Part shown: one piece after another, positions 24,961 to 32,389 of the stretch
How positions within the stretch are numbered: position 1 is the stretch's first letter
How the letters are laid out: every line of letters starts with the position of its first letter
Assembly: GCF_014644495.1 (NCBI RefSeq)
Contig: NZ_BMKU01000004.1
Location: 213,443 to 277,442 of the forward strand
DNA: 64,000 nucleotides
Direction: 5' to 3'
Origin: Pseudarthrobacter polychromogenes
GTDB taxonomy: Bacteria; Actinomycetota; Actinomycetes; Actinomycetales; Micrococcaceae
Position numbers and translations under genes: made by a program
The notes under the pieces: generated by a model
Seen by the model: only the letters and a program-made list of their open reading frames with translations
Databases searched by the model: none
What the model was told of the DNA's origin: nothing

Positions 24961-26007
24961 CTAGCCTGCAGGCACCAGGGCGGTGGGCGAGGGGGTCTGG
25001 AGATCGTGGACTACTTCTCCCGGGCAGCCCGTGAGGGCATCCAGCGCAAAGGTGGCCACGTTGTCGGACCGCTCATGGGCCACATGGAGCCAGTTACCCC
25101 TCACCAGGTGGTGACGCGGCCAGTTTCCACCGCTGGGTGTGTCCTTGACGGGAACCAGTTCCGTCCCGCCGGCACCAACCTCGAGCACGCTGATGATGTT
25201 GGAGCCACGCACGCCCACATACGCATAGGAACCTTGGAAGCCGAGGCAGATTTCCGCTCCGGAGTCGTCCGGGAGGCTGCCGCCCGAGGTTGCCGGACCG
25301 CGGAAGACCAGCTCGAATGTCCCCGCCTCCGGCCTCACGATGAACACTTCAACGGAGTACTCGGACACCACGAACACGTTTCCGTCATGGTGCTGCACCA
25401 GGTGCCGGGGGCCACTGCCGAAGGGGAGGGCAACTTCGTGGTCGGCCACCAGGCCCGTCCCCGGCACGTAGTTCCACACCCGAAGGGTGTCGTGGCCCAG
25501 ATCCGTCGTCATGATGCGCCCGTCTGCCAGCATCAGGCTTGCGTGGGCGCGGCTCTGCCGGGGCTCACCCGGATTCAGGCTTGCGTGGGGATCCGCCGAC
25601 GGCGCAGCAGGGAAACGGCCGGTCATCCCGCCGTCGGCATCCAATTCGAAGAGCAGGACGTGGCCGTCGCCCCAGCAGGCTACCGTGACGAACCGGCCCT
25701 GCCGGTCCACAGCGACATGGCACGTTGCTTCTCCGGCAGGTTGCGGATCGCCCAGGGGCTCCAGCCCGAAGTCGCCTGAGCGGCGGAAAGCCCGGACCAT
25801 TTTGCGCTGTTCGGCCACTGCGTACACCACAGGCAGGGTGGGATGAACGGCAACGAACGACGGCGAGTCCGTCTTCGTCGCAGTCCCCAGCCATCCGAGG
25901 CGTCCGTCAGGGTTAGCGGCCAGGGCGCCGATTCCGTCAGCACGGCCTCCTCCGTCGGGGGTGTAGGTACCGGTCCAAATAACGGGGTGCTGGGCAGGCA
26001 AAGTCAT
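24961..26007 (-). CDS. lactonase family (7-bladed beta-propeller) protein
   Basis: A 348-residue protein of the 6-phosphogluconolactonase-like propeller family. Blade-type repeats such as PSFVAVHPTLPVVYAVAE, ATCHVAVDRQGRFVTVACWG, SGPRHLVQHHDGNVFVVSEY and GGNWPRHHLVRGNWLHVAHE are visible. No signal peptide is seen. The start at ATG 26007 was chosen because homology begins just after it and CAGGATGG precedes it; longer upstream frames have no similarity. Whether it hydrolyses a sugar lactone is not shown by the sequence. Confidence 0.88.
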   Translation of the reverse strand: MTLPAQHPVIWTGTYTPDGGGRADGIGALAANPDGRLGWLGTATKTDSPSFVAVHPTLPVVYAVAEQRKMVRAFRRSGDFGLEPLGDPQPAGEATCHVAVDRQGRFVTVACWGDGHVLLFELDADGGMTGRFPAAPSADPHASLNPGEPRQSRAHASLMLADGRIMTTDLGHDTLRVWNYVPGTGLVADHEVALPFGSGPRHLVQHHDGNVFVVSEYSVEVFIVRPEAGTFELVFRGPATSGGSLPDDSGAEICLGFQGSYAYVGVRGSNIISVLEVGAGGTELVPVKDTPSGGNWPRHHLVRGNWLHVAHERSDNVATFALDALTGCPGEVVHDLQTPSPTALVPAG

Positions 26008-26108
26008 GGGTCCATCCTGCCAACAAATGGATGCTTTGCGGTGCACTTGCCCACTAACATGGGCCTCCAGCCACGCCATTGGCTGCAGGCCCTTGAGAAG
26101 GGATGATG

Positions 26109-26969
26109 ATGCGAACTTACGATGCGACTGCCGTGCCCCATACCCTTGCTCCCATTGTGTCCGCCCTGCGGGCAGCGGGCTGCGTTTTCGCGGAAGACGA
26201 AGCGCAGTTGCTGGTAGCCGAGGCGCCGGACTCCGAAGCGCTCGCCGAATGGGTGGACCTCCGCGTTTCCGGCATGCCACTGGAACACATTCTTGGGTGG
26301 GCGGACTTCTGCGGGGAACGGATCGCCGTGGACCCGGGAGTTTTTGTGCCACGGCGCAGGACAGAACTGCTGGTTCACCAGGCAATATGCCTGCTGCCGG
26401 ACCGGGTATCTTCACCGCCCCCGATTGTTGTGGACCTTTGCTGCGGGTCGGGCGCGGTGGGTACGGTTATTGCCCGGCTGTACCCGGAGGCGGAACTGCA
26501 CTCAGCCGATATTGATCCTGCCGCCGTGAACTGTGCCCGCCGCAATGTGGACGCGGTGGGTGGCCGCGTGTATCAGGGTGACCTGTTCGCAGCACTGCCG
26601 CCGGGACTTCAAGGACGGGTGCGGATCCTCGCCGTCAACGCGCCTTATGTCCCCACCGAGGCGATAAAAACAATGCCGCCCGAAGCGCGCCTCTATGAAT
26701 CACGGGCAGCGCTGGACGGTGGCGACGATGGGTTGGACTTCCATCGCCGTGTGGCAGCAGAGGCACTCAAATGGCTCTTGCCTGAAGGGCACCTGCTGAT
26801 CGAGACCAGTGGACAGCAGTCCGGGCGGACAGCCGGGATTGTGGCTGGGGCAGGGTTCACCGTCCGTACCGTTCATTCTGATGGGCTGGACGGGACCGTG
26901 GTGGTTGGTGCGCCGCTTTGTGGCAAACGCTCCCGGTGGGTTCCAGGGCGCCGTGCGCCGTCTTACTGA
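26109..26969 (+). CDS. putative N5-glutamine methyltransferase (PrmC/HemK-like)
   Basis: A 286-residue SAM-dependent methyltransferase. EHILGWADFCGERIAVDPGVFVPRR resembles the PrmC N-terminal region, VVDLCCGSGAVGTVIARLYP is the SAM-binding motif I, and NAPYVP replaces the NPPY motif usual in glutamine or adenine amino-methylases. Three ATG codons occur in a row (26103, 26106, 26109), and AGAAGG (26097-26102) fits the third. It may be a second PrmC-like enzyme beside the housekeeping copy; the N-A-P-Y change leaves its substrate open. Confidence 0.85.
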   Translation: MRTYDATAVPHTLAPIVSALRAAGCVFAEDEAQLLVAEAPDSEALAEWVDLRVSGMPLEHILGWADFCGERIAVDPGVFVPRRRTELLVHQAICLLPDRVSSPPPIVVDLCCGSGAVGTVIARLYPEAELHSADIDPAAVNCARRNVDAVGGRVYQGDLFAALPPGLQGRVRILAVNAPYVPTEAIKTMPPEARLYESRAALDGGDDGLDFHRRVAAEALKWLLPEGHLLIETSGQQSGRTAGIVAGAGFTVRTVHSDGLDGTVVVGAPLCGKRSRWVPGRRAPSY

Positions 26970-27012
26970 TCAATCCAGGTCCTTAGCCGGTGGCAGGCCG
27001 AGTTGCGCCGCC

Positions 27013-27648
27013 TTAGACCCGCGACCGGAGGATGGGCAAGCCGGGGCCGGCAAGCTCGTCCAGGTAAGGCTTGCGGCCGGCCATGCCCATTACCAGGGCG
27101 AGGGTTGAACCGGTGACCATCGGGCCGGAGCCCGCGGCGAACGATCCATCATCAGCGCGTAACTGCAGGCCGGCCGCAATTGTGCCGCTTTCCACGGTGA
27201 AGTTTCGTCCAGCAAAAAAATCGGCCACGACGGTCAAAGCCTCAACGCTCGGCCTCCGGGGAAGCCCCAGCGGTTGGCGGATGTCTTGGGCATGCACGAC
27301 GACTTCGCCGAGGTAGGCCGCAGTGTGGCTTGAGGGCGCCGTGGTACTTCCGATTACCGCGCGGAAGCGCTCGAGGGTCTCGGCAGGTGTCCTGCCGCGG
27401 TGCTCGGCCAGCCTGCGCTGGTTGTGGACATCGGGCCGGAAACGCGCGCCCAGTATGCTGCGGAACCACTGCCACTGGTTCAGGCTGGCTGCGGCCGTGA
27501 GATGGGCGAGAACCTGCTCAACGTCCCACTGCCCACAGAGACTGCGATGCTGCCATTGCTCCGGGCTGAGCCCAGAGAGGTCTTTTGCCAGCGCGGCCCG
27601 CTCAGTGTGGGCCAGCGCCCACAAGTGCTCGCTCGTCGGTGTCGTCAT
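27013..27648 (-). CDS. maleylpyruvate isomerase family mycothiol-dependent enzyme
   Basis: A 211-residue protein of the DinB/MDMPI fold. SLCGQWDVEQVLAHLTAA supplies the first metal histidine, and VVHAQDIRQPLGLPRRPS the second; PMVTGSTLALVMGMAGR forms the C-terminal part. The family uses mycothiol, the thiol of actinomycetes. Only some members isomerise maleylpyruvate, and this one has no gentisate genes beside it, so its substrate is unknown. It is convergent with the PrmC-like gene. Confidence 0.87.
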   Translation of the reverse strand: MTTPTSEHLWALAHTERAALAKDLSGLSPEQWQHRSLCGQWDVEQVLAHLTAAASLNQWQWFRSILGARFRPDVHNQRRLAEHRGRTPAETLERFRAVIGSTTAPSSHTAAYLGEVVVHAQDIRQPLGLPRRPSVEALTVVADFFAGRNFTVESGTIAAGLQLRADDGSFAAGSGPMVTGSTLALVMGMAGRKPYLDELAGPGLPILRSRV

Positions 27649-27888
27649 GGAACCCTTTCGGCCGGCGTGAATTGGTGGCGCTCATACGAAGCCGACGTGC
27701 CAGCGGCTGCCCGGATGAGACGGGAGGCGCCGCTGCCGTCGAGTCTCTTTCGGCGGCGTGCGCGTGAACCCGGCAACCTCCGTGAAGGCGCTGAGTGTGT
27801 CGTTGGGAGGAATACCGAGAAAGACAATATCGGGAATCACGCATCTTCGCCGCCTGGCGTATAGAACAAATCATGGCTTGGAGTCTTC

Positions 27889-30252
27889 TCACTCCCGCTG
27901 TGTTCGCGGGGGCGGGGGTGGCCTGAAGTAGTCGTTTTGTTGGGCCTTTTGGTGGGGGTCGATGTGTTTCGGGGGTGTGTACCAGGGTGTGCCGTGGCGG
28001 GTGGTGATGGTCCATTGTTCTTTGTGGATGAGGTGGTGGTGCGCTGAGCAGAGAAGTGCGCCGTTGCTGGTGGATGTGGGTCCGCCGTCTGACCAGTAGG
28101 TGATGTGGTGGGCTTCGCACCACGGTGCGGGAATGGTGCAGTTGGGGAAGGTGCAACCTTGGTCGCGGGCAGTGAGGGCGAGCCGCTGGGCCGGGGTAAA
28201 GAGGCGGGTTTTGCGTCCGAGGTCCAGGATTTCTCCGTGGCTGCCCAGGACAGCGGGGATGATGTCGGCGTCGCAGGCCATTTTGCGCAGGGTAGCGACG
28301 GCCACTGGCCCGGTAAAGACGAAGTTCCCCGACGCGGAACCGGGTGCTGTTCCGGTCGCAGTGTTTAGGTCCGTGCGGGTCCCAGTGCCGCTGCCGACGC
28401 CCGCAACTGTGTGCATGCTTGCGTCGATACCGGTGGCTGCGCGTGCGCCTGGGTTCATACCGGTGCCCGCGCCTGCGTCCATGCTTGGGTCCATAACGCT
28501 GCCGGTGCCGGTGCCTGCGCTACCCTCGCCTGCGCCGCGCGGGCCTGATTCCAGACCGCCGGAGGGGTCGCGGCGGTGGGGGAAAAGGTCCTTGTAGTTG
28601 ATGGTGGCAATGATCTGGGGCCGGTTGCCGCCGGTGATTGGCAGGGCATTGGTGGTGAGCCCTGCTTTGACGGCGCTGATAATGCCATCCAGTTGTTTTT
28701 GGGGGCGGGTGCGGCGTTCCAGGTCCCAGCCGGACCCAGAGCCGGCGTCGTGCCAGGCAGAGTCCTGCGCGGACCCACTTCCGTCTCCGCTAACGGCGCC
28801 GATGACTATGTCCCTTGTACTGCAACTTGCCCTGCCCCTGCCGCCGCCGGCGTCGGAGTCTGTCCCGGTCCCTGTACCGGAACCGGCGTTGGTGTCGGCG
28901 CAAGCGCCGTTGGGTACGCCGGCGCCGTTGGGGACGGACGTGCGGGGGTTTGTGGCGGCGTTCATGACCGTGAGGAGGTGTTCGTACTGGTCGGTGGTGG
29001 CGAAGATTTCGAGGCGGTGCAGGCCGTGGCGGGGTTTGCGGATGAACGCGCCCTGGGTGTGGCGGAGGGCTTCCTCGGTGGGTTCGGTGCCGTCGGCATC
29101 GATAGTCTCGGTCCAGCGCTGGGCCAACCGGGCTACGAAGTCGGGATCGGCGGCGGCCGCGGCGGCGGTGAGATCGTGTTCAATCCGGTCCAGGACATCC
29201 GGAGTGGTGTGATGCCGGATCCGGTCCAGCGCAGCGGTGATGATTGTCCCGGCGTAAGAGGACACCGCTGGTGCTGAAGCCCGCTCCGGCGAGACCCCCT
29301 TCAGGCCCTCGTCCGTACCTTCGTTCGCGTCTTTGCCCGTATCCGCGCCTGTTTCCTCAGGAGTTGCTGCGCCATCGGCTGGCCCGGCCGTGAGTGGGGT
29401 GGCTGCCGGGGAAAGGGCGCTTGCGAGGTGTGGCCGGGCCGGTGGGAGGGGTTCGCCCGTGAGGCTGGTCCCGGGCAGGGCCTGGTCAGCGAGTGCGAGG
29501 CGGCGGCGGGCCTCGCGCAGGGGGATCCGGAGCCTGAGACGGAGGAACTCCGCAGTGTTCCTGCACCCGTCGTCGGCCGGCGAAGTCACGACCGGCACTA
29601 CGCCACTGGTCCCGGTTTCCGCAGCGGGAACGGCTATACCTCCAGCCGCAGTGGCTGCCCTGGGCGTCGGGTCGCTGGGTGCGGGGCGGTTAGATTTCGA
29701 GTCGCTGGGGTCCGCGTCGCCCGTTGTGGCCCTGCGCGGCCAGTCGGCGTCTGTCTCCTTGAGTGTTTCAACGCCGTTGTCCCACCCGGTGACCCAGCCC
29801 CGGGACCGGGTGGACCGGGCGGCAGCCGCTGCGATGATCGCTTCGCTTCGGGTCCGGTCCACAGCCCCGGCAGCGAGTAGCTGCAGGCATTCAATACTCC
29901 GGGCGAGGTCCTCAACCTGGCCGGCGAAGTCGGAAGCCTGGACGTAGCCGGCCGCCGCAAGGGTATCCGGGGCAGCCATCGCCGCAGCATTGAGGAGGTC
30001 CCCAATTCCTGCCAGCCCGGCTTGTGGCTGCCCAGCTGCTTCCCCGGCACGTCCGGAGGCGCCATCAACAGCCAATGCCGGGAGCGAATCAGTCCCGGCA
30101 GCAGTTTTTGCTGCACTTTTGCCAGCCACTGCAGAGAGGTGGCCCGGGATCACAGGCCGGGTGCCTGACGCAGGTGGAGGTAAGGAACATGCATTGCGGA
30201 GCAGGGCGGCATAACCGCCGGACTCTGCAAGCTGGATTCCCATCACCTTCAT
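27889..30252 (-). CDS. DUF222 and HNH endonuclease domain protein
   Basis: A 787-residue protein of the 13E12-like family. The DUF222 region spans much of the first two thirds (FLRLRLRIPLREARRRLALAD near 240, RHTQGAFIRKPRHGLHRLEIFATTD near 425). The HNH nuclease core is near 710-760: CTFPNCTIP, WCEAHHITYWSDGG, NGALLCSAHHHLIH. Two glycine/threonine/aspartate-rich low-complexity stretches (about 455-500 and 570-640) interrupt it. A start at 30252 or 30243 is uncertain; a further upstream start at 30348 would overlap the inverted repeat. Such genes are multicopy in many actinomycetes; the biological role is unclear. Confidence 0.88.
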   Translation of the reverse strand: MKVMGIQLAESGGYAALLRNACSLPPPASGTRPVIPGHLSAVAGKSAAKTAAGTDSLPALAVDGASGRAGEAAGQPQAGLAGIGDLLNAAAMAAPDTLAAAGYVQASDFAGQVEDLARSIECLQLLAAGAVDRTRSEAIIAAAAARSTRSRGWVTGWDNGVETLKETDADWPRRATTGDADPSDSKSNRPAPSDPTPRAATAAGGIAVPAAETGTSGVVPVVTSPADDGCRNTAEFLRLRLRIPLREARRRLALADQALPGTSLTGEPLPPARPHLASALSPAATPLTAGPADGAATPEETGADTGKDANEGTDEGLKGVSPERASAPAVSSYAGTIITAALDRIRHHTTPDVLDRIEHDLTAAAAAADPDFVARLAQRWTETIDADGTEPTEEALRHTQGAFIRKPRHGLHRLEIFATTDQYEHLLTVMNAATNPRTSVPNGAGVPNGACADTNAGSGTGTGTDSDAGGGRGRASCSTRDIVIGAVSGDGSGSAQDSAWHDAGSGSGWDLERRTRPQKQLDGIISAVKAGLTTNALPITGGNRPQIIATINYKDLFPHRRDPSGGLESGPRGAGEGSAGTGTGSVMDPSMDAGAGTGMNPGARAATGIDASMHTVAGVGSGTGTRTDLNTATGTAPGSASGNFVFTGPVAVATLRKMACDADIIPAVLGSHGEILDLGRKTRLFTPAQRLALTARDQGCTFPNCTIPAPWCEAHHITYWSDGGPTSTSNGALLCSAHHHLIHKEQWTITTRHGTPWYTPPKHIDPHQKAQQNDYFRPPPPPRTQRE

Positions 30253-30295
30253 GGGACAACTCTGCCAACGACCACTGACAAAATGGTCGGCCAAA

Positions 30296-30356
30296 GCGGC
30301 TATGTGGATAACCCGCGAAGCCGGTACCAGCTTGAGCGGGTTATCCACATAGCCGC
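30296..30356. repeat. long perfect inverted repeat with two DnaA-box sequences
   Basis: Two perfect 21-base arms (30296-30316 and 30336-30356) are separated by 19 bases. Each arm contains the consensus DnaA box TTATCCACA, at 30341-30349 on the plus strand and 30303-30311 on the minus strand. It lies directly upstream of the DUF222-HNH gene, on its 5' side, so it may be an operator, a target site of the nuclease, or a DnaA site. Confidence 0.8.
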
Positions 30357-30536
30357 GGAGCCGTCTGGCAAGTAGCTGTCGAGGTGAATACCCGCTTCAG
30401 TGGTCAAGACGCCGCTGGCCGCCGCGTCCCCCAAGGATCGCGACGGCCAGCAAAGCCATTCAGTTGTAGCACAGGCAGGCGTCTATTGCGTTGTCAAGCG
30501 GAATCCGCTCTGCCGCAAGCCGCCGGAGCTGCCTGT

Positions 30537-31016
30537 TTAGGACTTCGAATCAGTTTCGTCCGAGGTGCCGAGGTTCTGGGTTTCCGGGTGCGTACTGTGC
30601 GCGGGGATGTGGCCCTCGCCAAGGTCGTCGTCGCCCGGGGTACCGGCAACACGAGTGCCGGTAGTTCCAGCAGCGCCGACTCCGCCCGAAGTACCCGCAG
30701 CGCTGGTGCCGGAAGCGCCGGCTGGGGTGGCGTCGTCGGACGTTGGTGACTTCTTCTCACCCGGGGCGCCCTCGCGGTGCATCGCCGAGCCGATGACCGT
30801 GCCTGCCCGGCGGGCGGCCTCACTCAACTGGTCCGCGACTTCAGGAGCCTTTTCCTTGATGGTCTCCGTAGCTACGGCAACCTTGTCCTGCACAGGCTTG
30901 CTGTCCCAGATGCCGGCGGCCCGGGCCTTGAGTTTGTCGTACGCTGCCCGGCCCGACCGCGATCCGAGTACGTATCCGGCGGCAATTCCTACGCCCAAAA
31001 GAAGTTTGTTTTTCAT
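30537..31016 (-). CDS. YtxH-like small membrane-anchored protein
   Basis: A 159-residue protein. The N-terminus MKNKLLLGVGIAAGYVLGSRSGRAAYDKL is a glycine-rich hydrophobic segment followed by a basic stretch, as in YtxH-type proteins. A charged helical part follows (to about 75), then a disordered tail rich in Gly, Ala, Thr and Ser. It lies downstream of a GlsB-type membrane protein gene on the same strand, with a strong hairpin terminator between. A general stress or envelope role is the usual guess for such proteins; none is proven here. Confidence 0.75.
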   Translation of the reverse strand: MKNKLLLGVGIAAGYVLGSRSGRAAYDKLKARAAGIWDSKPVQDKVAVATETIKEKAPEVADQLSEAARRAGTVIGSAMHREGAPGEKKSPTSDDATPAGASGTSAAGTSGGVGAAGTTGTRVAGTPGDDDLGEGHIPAHSTHPETQNLGTSDETDSKS

Positions 31017-31074
31017 AATGAAATCCTGCTCCCTGAAAAGATTCAGTTCCGGCCAGAGAGGCCGGGAGATAGGA

Positions 31075-31109
31075 AAACCGGCCTGGGGATGTTGTCCCCA
31101 GGCCGGTTT
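31075..31109 (-). terminator. strong intercistronic hairpin
   Basis: A perfect 15-base stem (AAACCGGCCTGGGGA / TCCCCAGGCCGGTTT) with a 5-base loop lies just after the GlsB-type gene stop and before the YtxH-like gene. It fits a factor-independent or bidirectional terminator, so the YtxH-like gene may have its own promoter or be expressed by readthrough. Confidence 0.8.
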
Positions 31110-31127
31110 CCCTGGCTGGCGCGGCAG

Positions 31128-31394
31128 TTAGCTGCGTGCGCCACGCTTGGTGATCATGCCGTATACCAGCAGCACGATAAGTGCGCCGCCGATGGCCAGC
31201 AGCCACGTCTGCAGTGAGAAGAACTCCTGCAGTCCTGTGCCGAAGATCATTCCACCGAGCCAGCCGCCGAGGAGTGCTCCGACGACGCCCAGGACCAGGG
31301 TGATGATCCAGCCGCCGTCCTGACGGCCCGGGAGGATCGCCTTGGCGATCGCGCCAGCAATAAGGCCGAGAATTAGAAATGCAATGAATCCCAT
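31128..31394 (-). CDS. GlsB/YeaQ/YmgE family stress-response membrane protein
   Basis: An 88-residue, three-segment membrane protein. GFIAFLILGLIAGAIAKAI, GGWIITLVLGVVGALLGGWLG and LLAIGGALIVLLVYGMI are the three hydrophobic helices, and the glycine pattern LIAGAIAKAILPG is the family signature. Transglycosylase-associated (GlsB/YeaQ) proteins are small inner-membrane proteins often induced by stress. A palindromic motif 71 bases upstream recurs upstream of the gene at 57138-57449. Confidence 0.92.
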   Translation of the reverse strand: MGFIAFLILGLIAGAIAKAILPGRQDGGWIITLVLGVVGALLGGWLGGMIFGTGLQEFFSLQTWLLAIGGALIVLLVYGMITKRGARS

Positions 31395-31462
31395 TTTTTG
31401 TTCCTCTTCCTAAGTAAAGGAGGCCTCCGGATCCCGGGGGCACTTCATCCTTCTGCCTCAAT

Positions 31463-31479
31463 AGTAATCATGCTTACTA
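31463..31479 (-). promoter_or_regulatory. palindromic motif upstream of the GlsB-type gene
   Basis: AGTAATCATGCTTACTA is palindromic (AGTAA/TTACT). The 15 bases TAATCATGCTTACTA match 14 of 15 positions of a motif at 57539-57553, in the same orientation relative to its gene. It may be a shared regulatory site. Confidence 0.5.
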
Positions 31480-31526
31480 TCTATTTGCCAACCCCGGATT
31501 GAAGAAAAAGCCCATTTCAGGGCCAT

Positions 31527-32360
31527 TTAGTGCCCTGTGACGTCGGAATCGTTGCCCGCGCCGGGCCCTTCGTCAAGGATAGCCAATTCCGCTAGATCCT
31601 GCGGGTCCAGGGCGAAATCGAAGATATCCAGGTTTTCCCTCATCCGCTCCGGATTGGCTGTTTTAGGAATCGTTACAATTCCGTGCTGAACGTGCCACCG
31701 AAGGACCAGTTGGCCGGGCGTTTTGCCGTACTTTTCACCGAGCTGGGAGAGGATGGGTGCTGCGAGCAGACCCGCCCCGGAGCCGCCCAGCGGGCTGTAG
31801 GACTCCGTGACGATGCCGTGCTTTTCATGGAATTCCCGCTCAGTGGCGCGCGTTATTGCCGGGGACAGTTGGATCTGGTTGAGGGCCGGAACAATGTCCG
31901 TTTCAGCCATCAGCCGCTCCAGGTGGGAAGGCTTGAAGTTGGAGACCCCGATGGATCGCACTTTCCCCTCCGCCTGGAGGCGTTCAAAGGTCCTCCAGGT
32001 GGAGATGTACTCGTCCCGCGCCGGCAGGGGCCAGTGGATCAACAGCAGGTCCACATGATCCAGCCCCAGCCGTTCCAGCGACCCCTCCAGTCCTTCCACC
32101 GCCCTGTCCTTGCCCTGGAACTGGCCGTCCAGCTTGGTGGTGATGAAGAGCTCATCGCGGTCCACGCCGCTGGCCCGGATGCCGTTGCCCACACCCTGCT
32201 CGTTGCCATACTTCACGGCCGTGTCGATGTGCCGGTACCCGGCTTCCAGGGCTTGTACGACGGCGGTGGCCGCCTGGTCATCGTCCAGCGGCCAGGTGCC
32301 GAGACCCACCTGCGGAATGGAGTGGCCGTCATTGAGTGTGATCAGCGGTGCACGTGTCAT
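31527..32360 (-). CDS. aldo/keto reductase
   Basis: A 277-residue AKR5-type reductase: VGLGTWPLDDDQA at the start, GYRHIDTAVKYGNE carrying the conserved Asp and catalytic Tyr (about 51), the Lys in FITTKLDG, the His in LLIHWPLP, and VTIPKTANPERM for NADPH binding. It reduces aldehydes or ketones with NADPH. Substrate unknown. It is 29 bases upstream of nothing on its strand: the rhamnogalacturonan lyase gene ends just before its start, so it could be read from the same transcript. Confidence 0.92.
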   Translation of the reverse strand: MTRAPLITLNDGHSIPQVGLGTWPLDDDQAATAVVQALEAGYRHIDTAVKYGNEQGVGNGIRASGVDRDELFITTKLDGQFQGKDRAVEGLEGSLERLGLDHVDLLLIHWPLPARDEYISTWRTFERLQAEGKVRSIGVSNFKPSHLERLMAETDIVPALNQIQLSPAITRATEREFHEKHGIVTESYSPLGGSGAGLLAAPILSQLGEKYGKTPGQLVLRWHVQHGIVTIPKTANPERMRENLDIFDFALDPQDLAELAILDEGPGAGNDSDVTGH

Positions 32361-32389
32361 TGGAACAGTCTCTCCCGGATTGTTCTGTC

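Noticed and set aside
27649..27888. Possible small gene in the gap before the HNH gene
   Set aside because: The open frames here have no ribosome site or conserved motif and look like GC-driven frames.
30296..30356. Chromosomal replication origin
   Set aside because: Only two DnaA boxes are present and no dnaA, dnaN or AT-rich unwinding region is near, so the repeat is not oriC.
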